Shown: positions 1 to 9,698, numbered from the stretch's first letter. The stretch is DNA of 64,000 bases from Winogradskyella costae (GCF_013403865.1 NZ_JABFDK010000001.1:992001-1056000); one strand, 5' to 3'. Notes: generated from the letters alone by a model not told the origin. Numbers and translations are program-made.

Positions 1-1113
1 ACGCTCAAATGCAGAGGCAAAATCTAAATATACCGCTTCACCAGTTGCATTAACTCCGTAACCAGCATCACAACGCTCTTTTGCAGCTCTAGATGCTACA
101 TCACGCGGAACTAAGTTACCAAATGCAGGATAACGTCTTTCTAAATAATAATCGCGTTCATCTTCTGACAAATCGGTTGGTTTTTTACGACCTTCTCTAA
201 TTGCCATAACATCTTCCATATTTTTAGGCACCCAAATACGACCATCATTACGTAATGACTCTGACATCAACGTCAGTTTCGATTGGTAATCTCCCGAACG
301 TGGAATACATGTTGGGTGAATTTGTGTGTAACAAGGATTCGCAAAATACGCTCCTTTTTTATGAATTTTCCAAGCAGCAGTTGCGTTAGAGCCCATAGCG
401 TTTGTTGATAAGAAATATACATTTCCATAACCACCAGAACCAACAACAACAGCATGTGCTGAATGCCTTTCTATTTCACCTGTAATTAAATTACGAGCAA
501 TAATTCCTCTTGCCTTTCCGTCTACAATAACGACATCTAGCATTTCGTGACGGTTAAACATTTCAATCTTACCACGAGCAATTTGTCTATTCATTGCTGA
601 ATACGCTCCTAGTAATAACTGTTGTCCTGTTTGTCCTTTAGCGTAGAATGTTCTAGAAACTAAAACACCACCAAACGAACGGTTATCTAATAATCCACCA
701 TAATCACGTGCAAAAGGAACTCCTTGTGCCACACATTGGTCAATGATATTAGTAGATACCTCAGCAAGACGATACACGTTTGCTTCACGCGAACGGTAAT
801 CACCACCTTTCACAGTATCATAAAATAATCTATATGTAGAATCGCCATCACCTTGGTAATTTTTCGCAGCGTTAATACCACCTTGTGCTGCGATAGAGTG
901 CGCTCTACGAGGTGAATCTTGGTAAGCAAATGCTTTTACATTATAGCCTAACTCCGCTAATGTTGCAGCAGCAGAACCACCTGCAAGTCCTGTTCCAACG
1001 ACAATAACATCAATGTGACGTTTATTGGCTGGATTTACTAAATCGATGTGGTTTTTATAATCGGTCCATTTATCTTTAATTGAACCCTTTGGTACTTTTG
1101 AATCTAAAGCCAT
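1..1113 (-). CDS. sdhA: Succinate dehydrogenase/fumarate reductase flavoprotein subunit (C-terminus cut by window edge)
   Basis: Catalytic FAD subunit of respiratory complex II, oxidising succinate to fumarate. About 371 N-terminal residues are visible. They show the dinucleotide-binding stretch [15 protein letters not shown] (about residues 36-50), the FAD-contacting [11 protein letters not shown], and the HPTCIP segment of the capping region. The start is the ATG at 1113, 12 bases after the stop of sdhC, so the two genes are co-transcribed from the promoter near 1830-1858. The iron-sulfur subunit sdhB should lie beyond the left edge. The family is certain from the motifs; succinate oxidation rather than fumarate reduction is inferred from an aerobic flavobacterial context. 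Confidence 0.95.
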   Translation of the reverse strand, partial: MALDSKVPKGSIKDKWTDYKNHIDLVNPANKRHIDVIVVGTGLAGGSAAATLAELGYNVKAFAYQDSPRRAHSIAAQGGINAAKNYQGDGDSTYRLFYDTVKGGDYRSREANVYRLAEVSTNIIDQCVAQGVPFARDYGGLLDNRSFGGVLVSRTFYAKGQTGQQLLLGAYSAMNRQIARGKIEMFNRHEMLDVVIVDGKARGIIARNLITGEIERHSAHAVVVGSGGYGNVYFLSTNAMGSNATAAWKIHKKGAYFANPCYTQIHPTCIPRSGDYQSKLTLMSESLRNDGRIWVPKNMEDVMAIREGRKKPTDLSEDERDYYLERRYPAFGNLVPRDVASRAAKERCDAGYGVNATGEAVYLDFASAFER

Positions 1114-1125
1114 ATTAGATATGTT

Positions 1126-1800
1126 TTAATGATTAAGGTGATGAAATAATGCAATAAATATAAATCCTAATGGAATAATAATTGCATATGCTTTTCCGAA
1201 TCCCTTTAATCCTTTTGTGTATTTATTATTTGCACCAACCGATTGAAAGGCTGAGCTAAATCCGTGTAATAAATGTAATGCTAAGAAGACAAAAGCAATA
1301 ACATAAAGTACAACTCTCCATAAGTCTACAAACTTATGTTGTAACTCTTCGAAGTATCTAAATTCTCCGTTAGCAAGTTGCCCAGACATATCACCAACAA
1401 TATATTTGGTGTTAATTTCTGGAAACCAAAAATCATAGAAATGTAGTCCCATAAACGCTAAAATAGCAGCTCCACTCCAAATCATGTTTCTACTCATCCA
1501 AGTAGAATTTGCAGCACCATTATTTTTAGCATAAGAGATATTCCTTGCTTTATTGTTTTTAATTTCTAGTACAAATCCCATCACAAAATGAAAAATCACA
1601 CCAAAAATTAATACAGGTTGCATTAAATATTGAATCACCCAAAACGTCCCCATAAAGTGTGATACTTCATTAAAAGTATCTGCACTAAAAACAGATAATA
1701 GGTTAATTGCAAAATGTTGTAATAAGAAAATCATTAGGAAGAAAGCCGAAAGTGCCATGGCAAATTTTCTTCCAATCGACGAATTTAAAATCCCGCTCAT
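1126..1800 (-). CDS. sdhC: Succinate dehydrogenase cytochrome b subunit
   Basis: A 224-residue membrane protein of about five hydrophobic segments. It is the single large b-type cytochrome anchor found in Bacteroidota and in Wolinella-type enzymes, in place of separate SdhC and SdhD. Histidines suited to two haems lie in LLQHFAI (near residue 28), HFMG, GLHFYDFW (about 119) and ALHLLHGFSSAF (about 175). It passes electrons from SdhB to menaquinone. It is the first gene of the sdhC-sdhA(-sdhB) operon, 12 bases before sdhA, and starts at the ATG that follows a good TTG-N20-TATCTTTG promoter. Confidence 0.93.
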   Translation of the reverse strand: MSGILNSSIGRKFAMALSAFFLMIFLLQHFAINLLSVFSADTFNEVSHFMGTFWVIQYLMQPVLIFGVIFHFVMGFVLEIKNNKARNISYAKNNGAANSTWMSRNMIWSGAAILAFMGLHFYDFWFPEINTKYIVGDMSGQLANGEFRYFEELQHKFVDLWRVVLYVIAFVFLALHLLHGFSSAFQSVGANNKYTKGLKGFGKAYAIIIPLGFIFIALFHHLNH

Positions 1801-1827
1801 TGTAATTGTAGTTGATTATTTGTTTAA

Positions 1828-1858
1828 CAAAGATACTGCGCAATTAACGTTTTCCCAA
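1828..1858 (-). promoter_or_regulatory. sdh operon promoter
   Basis: Read on the minus strand, a TTG (1858-1856) is followed after 20 bases by TATCTTTG (1835-1828). This matches the Bacteroidota TTTG / TAnnTTTG pattern with the expected spacing. It lies 28 bases before the sdhC start. Confidence 0.6.
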
Positions 1859-2258
1859 CAACGCATTGTTATTATTAATTTATTTAGAATGAATTTAAGT
1901 AGATTTAAGCTTACTTTCAATCAAATTATTCTTATTAATCGTTTGAAACCTATAATACTGCCTTTACAGATAGACTTTTCTATTTTTAATTTATTTAAAA
2001 TGAGTAGTTGGGACACCTCTCTTTAATTGAAATTATAGCAAAACACGTTATCCTTTAACGTTATGAAATTAAACTTTCAAGGTTGAAACCTCATAAAAGT
2101 GTCTTAATTTTTAATAGATAATCTGCTTTCACTTTTGCTTGCGGTTTTGTTTGTTTATTTTTGGGATATACAATAATTGGCTCTTGTTAAGTTAACACTT
2201 CGACTACGCTTAGCTAACTGATACTTAACTACAAGAAACTTAAAAATTCAACTAAAAA
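1859..2258. other. Intergenic region between divergent sdhC and pepP
   Basis: About 400 bases with no convincing gene. An 89-codon frame on the plus strand here overlaps the start of sdhC and is rich in I, L, F and N, as expected of AT-rich noncoding DNA. Near 2189-2233 is a REP-like stretch with the core CTTCGACTACGCTTAG between short inverted repeats (AGTTA/TAACT). No riboswitch or RNA gene was recognised. Confidence 0.5.
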
Positions 2259-3551
2259 ATGAAATACGATTTAATAGACAACCAACTTTTTATAAAAAAC
2301 CGTAAAAACTTTATGGCTCAGATGAGAGCGAGTAGTTTAGCTGTTTTTAATTCTAATGATATTTACCCCATAAGCGCAGATAGTACGCTACCTTTTGCCC
2401 AACACAGAGACATATTTTATTTAAGTGGAGTTGACCAAGAAGAAAGTATTTTGGTTTTATTTCCCGATTGTCCCAAAGAAAAACACCGTGAGATTCTCTT
2501 CTTAAAAGAAACCAATGAACATATTGCTGTTTGGGAAGGAGAGAAACTAACTAAAGACAAAGCATTTGAAACCTCTGGAATTAAAACTGTGTATTGGTTA
2601 AAAGACATGGAAAAGGTTTTATTTGAATTAATGACACAATGCGATACGGTTTACATCAACACCAATGAACATTATAGAGCCAACGTAGAAACAGAAACAA
2701 GAGAAGATCGCTTTACAAAATGGCTATTAGGCAAATACCCTGCACATAGCGTAGCAAAAAGCAATCCTATTTTACAACGTTTACGTTCGGTAAAAGATCA
2801 AATAGAATTAGACCTGATTCAACAAGCTTGTAATATTACAGAAAAAGGATTTAGACGTGTTTTAAAATTTACAAAACCTGGCGTTTACGAATACAATTTG
2901 GAGGCAGAATTTATGCATGAGTTTCTAAACAACCGCTCAAAAGGTTTTTCTTACACTCCAATTATTGGTTCTGGAAATAATGCTAACGTTTTGCATTATA
3001 TTGAAAACAATCAACCATGTAAAGCTGGTGATTTAATTTTAATTGATGCTGGTGCAGAATACGCTAATTACGCTAGTGATATGACACGTACAATTCCGGT
3101 TTCTGGAAAATTCAACGATAGACAAAGAGATGTTTACAACGCTGTAAATCGTGTTAAAAATGACGCAACCAAAATGCTTGTTCCTGGCACTTTATGGGAA
3201 CAATATCATGTAGAAGTTGGAAAACTAATGACATCTGAACTTTTAGGCTTAGGCTTGTTAGACAAAGCAGATGTTCAGAATGAAAACAAAGATTGGCCTG
3301 CTTACAAAAAATATTTTATGCACGGTACATCTCACCATATGGGATTAGACACTCATGATTATGGTGTTTTAACCGAGCCAATGAAAGCTAATATGGTCTT
3401 TACTGTTGAACCTGGAATTTACATTCCTAATGAAGGTTTTGGCATACGCTTAGAGGATGATGTGGTTATTCAAAATTCAGGAGAACCTTTTAATTTAATG
3501 CGTAATATTCCTATTGAAGCAGAAGAGATTGAGGACATCATGAATTCTTAA
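2259..3551 (+). CDS. pepP: Xaa-Pro aminopeptidase (M24B metallopeptidase)
   Basis: Removes N-terminal residues that precede proline. It has 430 residues: an AMP_N-type N-terminal domain (about 1-145) and a pita-bread catalytic domain (about 170-420). The dinuclear metal ligands can be placed in LIDAGAEYANYASDMTRTIP (two Asp), HGTSHHMGLDTHD (His), VFTVEPGIYI (Glu) and GIRLEDDVVI (Glu). There is no signal peptide, so it is cytoplasmic. It is monocistronic, with a U-tract terminator about 25 bases after the stop. The family assignment is strong; pepP rather than a close relative is by overall architecture. Confidence 0.92.
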   Translation: MKYDLIDNQLFIKNRKNFMAQMRASSLAVFNSNDIYPISADSTLPFAQHRDIFYLSGVDQEESILVLFPDCPKEKHREILFLKETNEHIAVWEGEKLTKDKAFETSGIKTVYWLKDMEKVLFELMTQCDTVYINTNEHYRANVETETREDRFTKWLLGKYPAHSVAKSNPILQRLRSVKDQIELDLIQQACNITEKGFRRVLKFTKPGVYEYNLEAEFMHEFLNNRSKGFSYTPIIGSGNNANVLHYIENNQPCKAGDLILIDAGAEYANYASDMTRTIPVSGKFNDRQRDVYNAVNRVKNDATKMLVPGTLWEQYHVEVGKLMTSELLGLGLLDKADVQNENKDWPAYKKYFMHGTSHHMGLDTHDYGVLTEPMKANMVFTVEPGIYIPNEGFGIRLEDDVVIQNSGEPFNLMRNIPIEAEEIEDIMNS

Positions 3552-3573
3552 TTCTAAAATATCTTTAAATATT

Positions 3574-3614
3574 AAAAAACTTGTAAGTTCATTATGTAGC
3601 TTGCAAGTTTTTTT
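3574..3614 (+). terminator. Rho-independent terminator after pepP
   Basis: AAAAAACTTGTAAG (3574-3587) pairs with CTTGCAAGTTTTTT (3600-3613) with a single G-U wobble, and is followed by T residues. Confidence 0.75.
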
Positions 3615-3643
3615 GATTACCGCTAATCCCTAAATTATAGGAC

Positions 3644-4567
3644 ATGAAATTGACTAAAGAACGTCTTTATATACTATTATCATTTTTTTCGATTTATGTC
3701 ATTTGGGGCTCCACATATTTATTGAACAAAATTTTAGTTAGTCAGTTAGCACCTCTATATGCTGCTTCTATTCGATTTATTACCGCAAGTATCTTGATTT
3801 TCACTATTGCCAAATTTTTAAAAATTCCTTTAAAAATCACAAAGCGACAATTACGAAATACAGCAATTGCCGGTTTTTTGTTTTTAACCATCGGAAATGG
3901 TTTAGTCGTTTGGGCATTAAAGTCTGTTGATAGCGGTTTTGCTGCTTTAGAAATCTCAGCACAACCCTTGGTTGTATTAATACTATTACGAATTCTAGAA
4001 GGTAAAAAGATTCAACCCATGTCTATACTAGGTGTTGTAATTGGGTGTATCGGTATTTATTTATTAGTCAGTCAACGTGAAATGATTGGAAAAGAAGGTA
4101 TGGTTACCGGAATGATTATGATTTTTATCTGCATGCTAAGTTGGGCCTATTGCAGCCTGTTTGTTTCAAAAGCCGACTTACCTTCCAACTTTTTTGTTAA
4201 CACAGGGTACCAAATGCTATTTGGAGGTAGTATGTTATTAATTGGCAGCTTTGGTGTTGGTGAAGAACGACTCCCTTTTTCTAGCTGGAATACTGAGATC
4301 ATCAATTCCATGGGAATACTTATCATTTTTGGAAGTATCGTTGCTTTTACTGCTTTTAATTATTTATTGAGTAAGGTATCGCCTGAAAAAGTAGCGACCT
4401 CAACATATGTAAATCCAATTGTGGCTCTAATGTTAGGATGGTACTTTTTAGGTGAAACCTTTTCCATGCAATCTCTAATTGCAGCAGCAGTTTTACTTAC
4501 CGGGGTGTATTTTATTAATACAAAGAAGACCATTACGCTTTTTAAAAGATTCAAAAAAGAAATTTAA
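3644..4567 (+). CDS. EamA/DMT-family transporter
   Basis: A 307-residue integral membrane protein with about ten hydrophobic helices in two similar halves, the EamA (DUF6) duplication of the drug/metabolite transporter superfamily. The signature VIWGSTYLLNKI is near residue 19, and the second half holds the corresponding SWAYCSLFVSKA. Such proteins usually export metabolites or amino acids; the substrate cannot be read from the sequence. It stands alone on the plus strand, converging on the adenine methylase. Confidence 0.85.
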   Translation: MKLTKERLYILLSFFSIYVIWGSTYLLNKILVSQLAPLYAASIRFITASILIFTIAKFLKIPLKITKRQLRNTAIAGFLFLTIGNGLVVWALKSVDSGFAALEISAQPLVVLILLRILEGKKIQPMSILGVVIGCIGIYLLVSQREMIGKEGMVTGMIMIFICMLSWAYCSLFVSKADLPSNFFVNTGYQMLFGGSMLLIGSFGVGEERLPFSSWNTEIINSMGILIIFGSIVAFTAFNYLLSKVSPEKVATSTYVNPIVALMLGWYFLGETFSMQSLIAAAVLLTGVYFINTKKTITLFKRFKKEI

Positions 4568-4631
4568 GCATAGAGATATTGCATTAATGATTGACTTTGT
4601 TGCATTTCAAACAATAAATTTCTAATACGTT

Positions 4632-5336
4632 TTAGCCTTTAAAAACATATAAACGCTCTAATGCAATCTTAGGTGCTAAGTTCTCTGCATGCCATGAAAA
4701 AGTAGTTTTCGCTGGCTTTTCCCAAACACATTTAAAATCTTCTGGAGCATTGTACTCACTGATAAACACCTGATGACCAGCTTTACTTTGTTGCCTACAC
4801 CATTCCCAAAATTTCTCGTGGTCAAAACCGTCTCGATACTTTGTAGTCGAAGCGTAAGGCGGATCGCAATAGACAATGCTTTGTTTTGGAATCTCTAAAT
4901 CGGTATACGATTTACAACTTAAAATGATACCCTTTAATTTTGGAACTTGCTTGGTAATATTGCGATAGTGTTCCCCCCAATAATCGCGCTTCCCTTCCTT
5001 ATCGCGTCTATAACCAGCAAACCATTTTCCACCAAATGAGTTAAACCCAACATACCCCACAACATGTTTTGGATATTGCTGTTGGTTATATTTTATATGT
5101 TTATACTCTTTTTCAGTGACTAATTGTGGTGGATCCCAATTTTCATAGGTTAAAGCTCGCCACATGGCCATTAGCTCTTCATGCTGATCGTTGGCAATTC
5201 TAACACCATCAACTTTGTCAATCATATTCATCCCCCCCGCAAATGGCTCAAGATATGCTTGGTTATCTTTTCTATTTTTCAAAATAATTGGCAATAAATC
5301 TTTAGCAAAACGTGCCTTGCTCCCCATGTATTTCAT
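4632..5336 (-). CDS. D12-class DNA adenine N6-methyltransferase, phage type
   Basis: A 234-residue orphan methyltransferase. The SAM-binding motif I is LEPFAGGMNM (about 28-37) and the catalytic motif IV is CDPPYAS (about 157); the N-terminal YMGSKARF is typical of the D12 (Dam/DpnM) class. It transfers a methyl group to adenine N6 in a recognition sequence that cannot be predicted here. No restriction endonuclease lies nearby, so it is probably a solitary, phage-derived enzyme. Its ATG overlaps the stop of brnQ by one base (TAATG), indicating translational coupling to an apparently unrelated transporter. Confidence 0.85.
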   Translation of the reverse strand: MKYMGSKARFAKDLLPIILKNRKDNQAYLEPFAGGMNMIDKVDGVRIANDQHEELMAMWRALTYENWDPPQLVTEKEYKHIKYNQQQYPKHVVGYVGFNSFGGKWFAGYRRDKEGKRDYWGEHYRNITKQVPKLKGIILSCKSYTDLEIPKQSIVYCDPPYASTTKYRDGFDHEKFWEWCRQQSKAGHQVFISEYNAPEDFKCVWEKPAKTTFSWHAENLAPKIALERLYVFKG

Positions 5337-6640
5337 TATCTAATTCTCATTTTTTGTTGTACAAAAGACGAAACTACAAAGGCTAAAAAAGCAGGTAATA
5401 CCCAACCTAAACTTTGACTAGAAAATGGAATATAATCGGTTACTATCGTTAAGCTTTCAGATGGACTAATAAAACCAATTACATCTGGAATACTGAATAA
5501 AAACGTCACAAAAACTACTGTCTTAAACACTATCGACGTTCCTATTTTTTCGGGTAATACATTCAATAAAATTAACACAATCGTAATGGGATAAATAAAT
5601 AACAATACCGGAATCGCAACGACTATAATAGAGTTAAAATTTAACTGACCCATCGCCACCCCAAAAACACTTGCCAAAACGGCCGTAATGACATAAACCG
5701 TTTGAGAATCGTTTAATAAGCCCTTAAAATAATCTGCTGTACCAGCTACAATGCCAATGGCTGTTGTAAAACAAGCTAATGAAATTAGGATACTTAAGAC
5801 GGCATTTCCAAATTCACCTAATGCTGAAATACTAATATCTCGCAATAAATTAGCACGTTGCATATCACTACTAAGTGTTTCATTAATATTAATTTCGGAC
5901 CCATAATAAGCCCCCACAGAAATTAAACCTGCATAAATAATAAACAAACTAAAGCCGGCAATAAAACCAGATTTACGAATTAAGGTTCGTTTAGAGCTAT
6001 AGATTTCTACTGCCATATTATTAAAATTTAAGGACACAATAATAACCGCTCCCACCACAACCGCACCAATAGCGTCAAAAGTCTGATAGCCCTCTAAAAC
6101 ACCTATTGCAAATGGTGCATCAAATTGCGTAACACCCGTGCTAAACTCTGTCGAAAACAAACCAATACTGATTACTGCCAATAACATAATAACAATAAAG
6201 GGAGTTAAAAATTTACCGATTAAGCCCAATATCTTAGATCGGTTAAGCACAAAAACCAATACGAGTAAAAAATAAATAGCGCTGGTTAATAAGGGAGCGC
6301 TTCCAAAAGCAGGAAAAATCGCCATTTCGTGTGTTGCAGCAGCCGTTCTTGGAGATGGAATTGCCACAGCAATGATATAGATAAGAATACAATAAATTAA
6401 ACTGAACGTAGGTGATACTTTTTTACCAAAATCAAATAAGGTACCTTGTAGTCTAGCGTGCGCGAGAATACCAAGAATAGGAATAACCACAGCGGTTATC
6501 ATAAAACCAATTGCAACCCAAAACCAGTTGTCTCCAGCATTGTATCCTAATAATGGTGGAATCAATAAGTTTCCTGCTCCAAAAAACAAGGAGAACATTC
6601 CAAAACTGGTTATTAAAAGTTCTTTGCGTTTTACATCCAC
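5336..6640 (-). CDS. brnQ: Branched-chain amino acid:cation symporter (LIVCS family)
   Basis: A 434-residue permease with about twelve membrane helices, of the BrnQ/LIVCS family that imports Leu, Ile and Val with Na+ or H+. The N-terminal FGMFSLFFGAGNLLIPP (about 13-29) is the family signature. The start is a GTG placed directly after the TAA stop of the upstream serine hydrolase; an ATG four bases later is out of frame. Hydrolase, brnQ and methylase therefore form a tightly coupled three-gene unit. Confidence 0.9.
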   Translation of the reverse strand: MDVKRKELLITSFGMFSLFFGAGNLLIPPLLGYNAGDNWFWVAIGFMITAVVIPILGILAHARLQGTLFDFGKKVSPTFSLIYCILIYIIAVAIPSPRTAAATHEMAIFPAFGSAPLLTSAIYFLLVLVFVLNRSKILGLIGKFLTPFIVIMLLAVISIGLFSTEFSTGVTQFDAPFAIGVLEGYQTFDAIGAVVVGAVIIVSLNFNNMAVEIYSSKRTLIRKSGFIAGFSLFIIYAGLISVGAYYGSEININETLSSDMQRANLLRDISISALGEFGNAVLSILISLACFTTAIGIVAGTADYFKGLLNDSQTVYVITAVLASVFGVAMGQLNFNSIIVVAIPVLLFIYPITIVLILLNVLPEKIGTSIVFKTVVFVTFLFSIPDVIGFISPSESLTIVTDYIPFSSQSLGWVLPAFLAFVVSSFVQQKMRIR

Positions 6641-8194
6641 TTAATTCGTTTTTTTGAATTCTAAATCACCAAAATCGAAGCTAAAATCAGTAATCGGCGC
6701 AATATAGTCCATGGTTGCTGAAACCGCCTTCCCTTTTTCATTAAAGGTGAATTTCATATAAACATCTGCATCATAACTTCTATCATTCCATTTCGCAACA
6801 AATGTTGTAGCATTGAACGGTAATAATTCACCAAATAATCTTGACGAACGCGTGCTTTTGATAGTGTATCCTTTCTTTGGGTCGTGAGAAATCATAACAT
6901 CACCAAACCAATCGTCGGTATAAGTCCCAATAATTTGTTCTGGTTGTGGTAATGTTTTAAGTAGTTTTGCCTTTTCAACTTTTGAAAACACCGCCGCTTT
7001 TATACTATCATTATAGGTAATATAATCCGTATTAGATTTGCCGTACTTCTCTAACCAATTTCTATTTTCATAACCGAGATAAGCATCTTTAACAGTATTC
7101 GTTATGGCATTAAAAGCAGAACCATTCATTTGATTTGTTAACACCACAATTCCTAAATCTAAATCTGGGATCATCGTAAATTGAGTTACTGTTCCCAATA
7201 ATCCTCCTGTATGATAAACTTGCTTGTACCCCCCTTTTACATCGGCAACAAACCAACCTAATCCGTAGCCTTTAAAATTAGAATCATATGAATCATTAAG
7301 CGATACATTTAAAGGTGTTTGTAATTGCCAAAGCTCATAAAACTGTCTAGCACTTAATAAACGTTCACCATTATGGGTAACAGCATCATCCATTAAAAAT
7401 TGAGCCCAAGTTAACATATCTGGCACATTACTTACAATTCCTCCCGCCGGATTAGCGGTTTCACTCCAATCATGTGGAATCTGAACTACCTTTCCTTCAG
7501 CCATGGTATGCGCATCAATGATATTAGATTTATCCGTCACACGATTGTAAGATGCTTTACTACTTGTCATCCCAACAGGTTTCATAATTTTGGTTTCAAT
7601 AAAGTCTTCCCAAGCCAAACCGCTTACGCGTTTTAAAACTTCACCTGCGATTATAAACATATTGTTGTTATATGCAAATTCACTTCTAAATGAACTTTCG
7701 GGTTCTAAATATCTCACATTACTAATAATGTCATTTACTGTAAAATCACTTCCTTCAGGAAAAAACATTAAATCTCCTGCGCCCAACCCCATTCCACTGC
7801 GGTGTGTTACCAAATCTCTAACCGTAAATTCTTCAGTTACCCAAGCATCATGTAATTGAAACTCTGGGATATGCTTACGCACTTTATCATCCCAATTCAA
7901 CTTTCCGGCATCGACCATCATAGCTAATGCAAAACACGTAAAACCTTTACTATTCGAAGCCACACCAACTAAAGTTTCATCATTCATGTCTTTTTTGTTG
8001 ATTAAAGACCTTACACCATGACCTTTAGCGTATACCACCTTTCCATCTTTATAAACACCAACAGAAATACCAGGGACATTAAAAGTAGTTAAGGTTTCTT
8101 TTATAAGCTTATCAAGCTGTTGCTCTTCAATTTGAGCATTAACAAAGAATCCAAAAATTAGTAAAAGCGATAAAAAAAGACGTTTTAGAATCAT
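6641..8194 (-). CDS. Exported serine hydrolase, beta-lactamase class C/PBP4* family
   Basis: A 517-residue protein with a signal peptide (residues 1-20, cleaved after VNA). The catalytic SxxK motif is SNSKGF (about 81) and a YxN motif is YNNNMF (about 173); HTGGLLGT (about 330) takes the place of the KTG/HxG motif. A C-terminal lipocalin-like DUF3471-type domain (about 415-517) is common in flavobacterial homologues. Likely a periplasmic peptidase or esterase acting on D-amino acid peptides or esters; the substrate is unknown. It is the first gene of the unit leading to brnQ, so release of peptides or amino acids followed by uptake is a reasonable inference. Confidence 0.88.
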   Translation of the reverse strand: MILKRLFLSLLLIFGFFVNAQIEEQQLDKLIKETLTTFNVPGISVGVYKDGKVVYAKGHGVRSLINKKDMNDETLVGVASNSKGFTCFALAMMVDAGKLNWDDKVRKHIPEFQLHDAWVTEEFTVRDLVTHRSGMGLGAGDLMFFPEGSDFTVNDIISNVRYLEPESSFRSEFAYNNNMFIIAGEVLKRVSGLAWEDFIETKIMKPVGMTSSKASYNRVTDKSNIIDAHTMAEGKVVQIPHDWSETANPAGGIVSNVPDMLTWAQFLMDDAVTHNGERLLSARQFYELWQLQTPLNVSLNDSYDSNFKGYGLGWFVADVKGGYKQVYHTGGLLGTVTQFTMIPDLDLGIVVLTNQMNGSAFNAITNTVKDAYLGYENRNWLEKYGKSNTDYITYNDSIKAAVFSKVEKAKLLKTLPQPEQIIGTYTDDWFGDVMISHDPKKGYTIKSTRSSRLFGELLPFNATTFVAKWNDRSYDADVYMKFTFNEKGKAVSATMDYIAPITDFSFDFGDLEFKKTN

Positions 8195-8274
8195 TATATA
8201 TTTAATTGAGTTTTCAAAATTTCAAAGATACTAAAATGTTACAACGATTAGTGAACAGTAATACTTTCAAAATC

Positions 8275-8282
8275 TATATTTG
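8275..8282 (+). promoter_or_regulatory. -7 box of the alpha/beta hydrolase gene
   Basis: TATATTTG, a perfect TAnnTTTG, ends only five bases before the ATG at 8288. If this is the only promoter, the transcript is nearly leaderless. No clear -33 element is seen. Confidence 0.4.
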
Positions 8283-8287
8283 CAAAT

Positions 8288-9064
8288 ATGATTTTAAATT
8301 ATAAAAATAGTAGCATTCACTATACAATTGAAGGCAAAGGAGATTCTATCGTTTTACTTCATGGGTTTTTAGAAAGTGTTGAAATGTGGCAAGATTTAAT
8401 AGCTGTATTATCCACAACGAATAAAGTTGTTTGTGTTGATTTATTAGGACATGGCAAAACAGATTGCATCGGTTACGTGCACACCATGGATGCCATGGCA
8501 GCAGCCGTTTTGGTAGTTTTAGAATATTTAAATATCGAGAGCGCTGATATTATTGGTCATTCCATGGGAGGTTATGTTGCCCTGGCCTTAGCAGAACAGA
8601 GACCGGAATTATTTAAAGGACTTTGCCTAATGAACTCTACCTATGATGCTGATGACGCGTCTCGAAAACAAATAAGAACTCGTGCCTCTGAAATGGCACA
8701 GCATAATTTTGAGGCTTTAGTACAAATGTCTTTTGCTAATTTATTTACGCCTGAAAGCAAAATAATACATAAAACCGCTTATGAAAAAGCACTTCAATTG
8801 GCTTTAAAAACACCGCTTCAGGGGTACATTGCCGCTCAAGAAGGAATGAAGCTTAGGCCAAATCGCTTTGCTATTTTAAAAAATCTAAAATGTAATAAAA
8901 TAATTATCGCTGGTAAAAAGGATAGCTTAGTTAACACTGATCAAATTATTAACAATATAGAAGGTACGGACATTGATTTCGTAGAATTTTCAGAAGGACA
9001 CATGAGTCACATAGAGAATAAATCAGATTTAACTTACAAAATATTGCGTTTTATCGAAAAATAA
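8288..9064 (+). CDS. Alpha/beta hydrolase
   Basis: A 258-residue cytoplasmic alpha/beta hydrolase. The oxyanion region is VLLHGFLES (about 22-30), the nucleophile elbow is GHSMGG (Ser near residue 93), and the catalytic His is in EGHMSHIE (about 238); the acid is probably Asp in AGKKDSLV (about 208-215). The closest general resemblance is to small esterases and MenH/BioH-like enzymes, but nothing nearby supports a role in menaquinone or biotin synthesis, so no symbol is given. It is transcribed alone. Confidence 0.88.
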   Translation: MILNYKNSSIHYTIEGKGDSIVLLHGFLESVEMWQDLIAVLSTTNKVVCVDLLGHGKTDCIGYVHTMDAMAAAVLVVLEYLNIESADIIGHSMGGYVALALAEQRPELFKGLCLMNSTYDADDASRKQIRTRASEMAQHNFEALVQMSFANLFTPESKIIHKTAYEKALQLALKTPLQGYIAAQEGMKLRPNRFAILKNLKCNKIIIAGKKDSLVNTDQIINNIEGTDIDFVEFSEGHMSHIENKSDLTYKILRFIEK

Positions 9065-9143
9065 ACCCCTTAAACGTTTTAATATATTTTATTTTTTATG
9101 TTTACAGTAGAGATTGAAAAAATAAATTTTAAACCAACCTACT

Positions 9144-9386
9144 ATGACACCTCACAAATTCTACTGTGACTTATTTGGACACAACTATCAGGTCACCAAG
9201 AAAGTCACTAATCACGTCAGTGAATACACTTGCAAGTGCTGTAAAAAACAACTGACAACAAACAGCAATGGTCAACTGACAGAATTAACAGCTAAATATC
9301 AAGAGATTAATTCCGCACTAGAGCGCATTTACAATAATAAATCGATGCGTTTAAAGCGAAAAACACTCAGTTCATCGATTTATTAA
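9144..9386 (+). CDS. Small Cys/His protein, paralogue 1
   Basis: An 80-residue protein of unknown function. It has an N-terminal CDLFGHNY and then H-x3-EYTCKCC, giving the spacing C-x3-GH ... C-x-CC expected of a small zinc-binding fold, and a basic C-terminal helix. It is the first of three paralogues in 2.1 kb (with 9468-9698 and 11021-11260). The shared pattern is C-x2-FGH-x-Y-x8-H-x2-E-x2-C-x2-C-x9-G. Repetition of the pattern supports a real gene. A regulatory or nucleic-acid-binding role is possible but not shown. Confidence 0.7.
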   Translation: MTPHKFYCDLFGHNYQVTKKVTNHVSEYTCKCCKKQLTTNSNGQLTELTAKYQEINSALERIYNNKSMRLKRKTLSSSIY

Positions 9387-9467
9387 TTGTTCATAACTTT
9401 TAAGTAACTAATTTTCTTATATTTAAATCCCTGTTAAAAGTAAGAATATACCTAAGAAAACTAGTTA

Positions 9468-9698
9468 ATGAAAAACCTTTATTGCTCATTATTTGGCCAC
9501 GATTATAAAGTATCCAAAAATGTTACTTATCATGTTAAAGAATATAAGTGTAAAAATTGTAAAACAGAAATGACCATTGATGGCGATGGAAAATTTATTC
9601 CCTTAACCCCAAAATTCAAAGAAATTAATCGTGTGTTAAATCGTGTACACAACAAGCGTTTAGAAAAAGGACAAAAACTTCTTATGCTTGATCTTTAA
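9468..9698 (+). CDS. Small Cys/His protein, paralogue 2
   Basis: A 76-residue protein closely similar to the gene 81 bases upstream. It has LYCSLFGHDYKVSKNVTYHV and then EYKCKNCKTEMT, with the same Cys and His spacing and a basic C-terminal helix. Its last 17 bases overlap the 3' end of thiL on the opposite strand. Function is unknown; tandem duplication with the neighbour is the simplest origin. Confidence 0.7.
   Translation: MKNLYCSLFGHDYKVSKNVTYHVKEYKCKNCKTEMTIDGDGKFIPLTPKFKEINRVLNRVHNKRLEKGQKLLMLDL

Noticed and set aside
1757..2026. 89-codon plus-strand ORF
   Set aside because: Overlaps the 5' end and promoter of sdhC on the opposite strand; composition is that of AT-rich intergenic DNA; no homology recognised.
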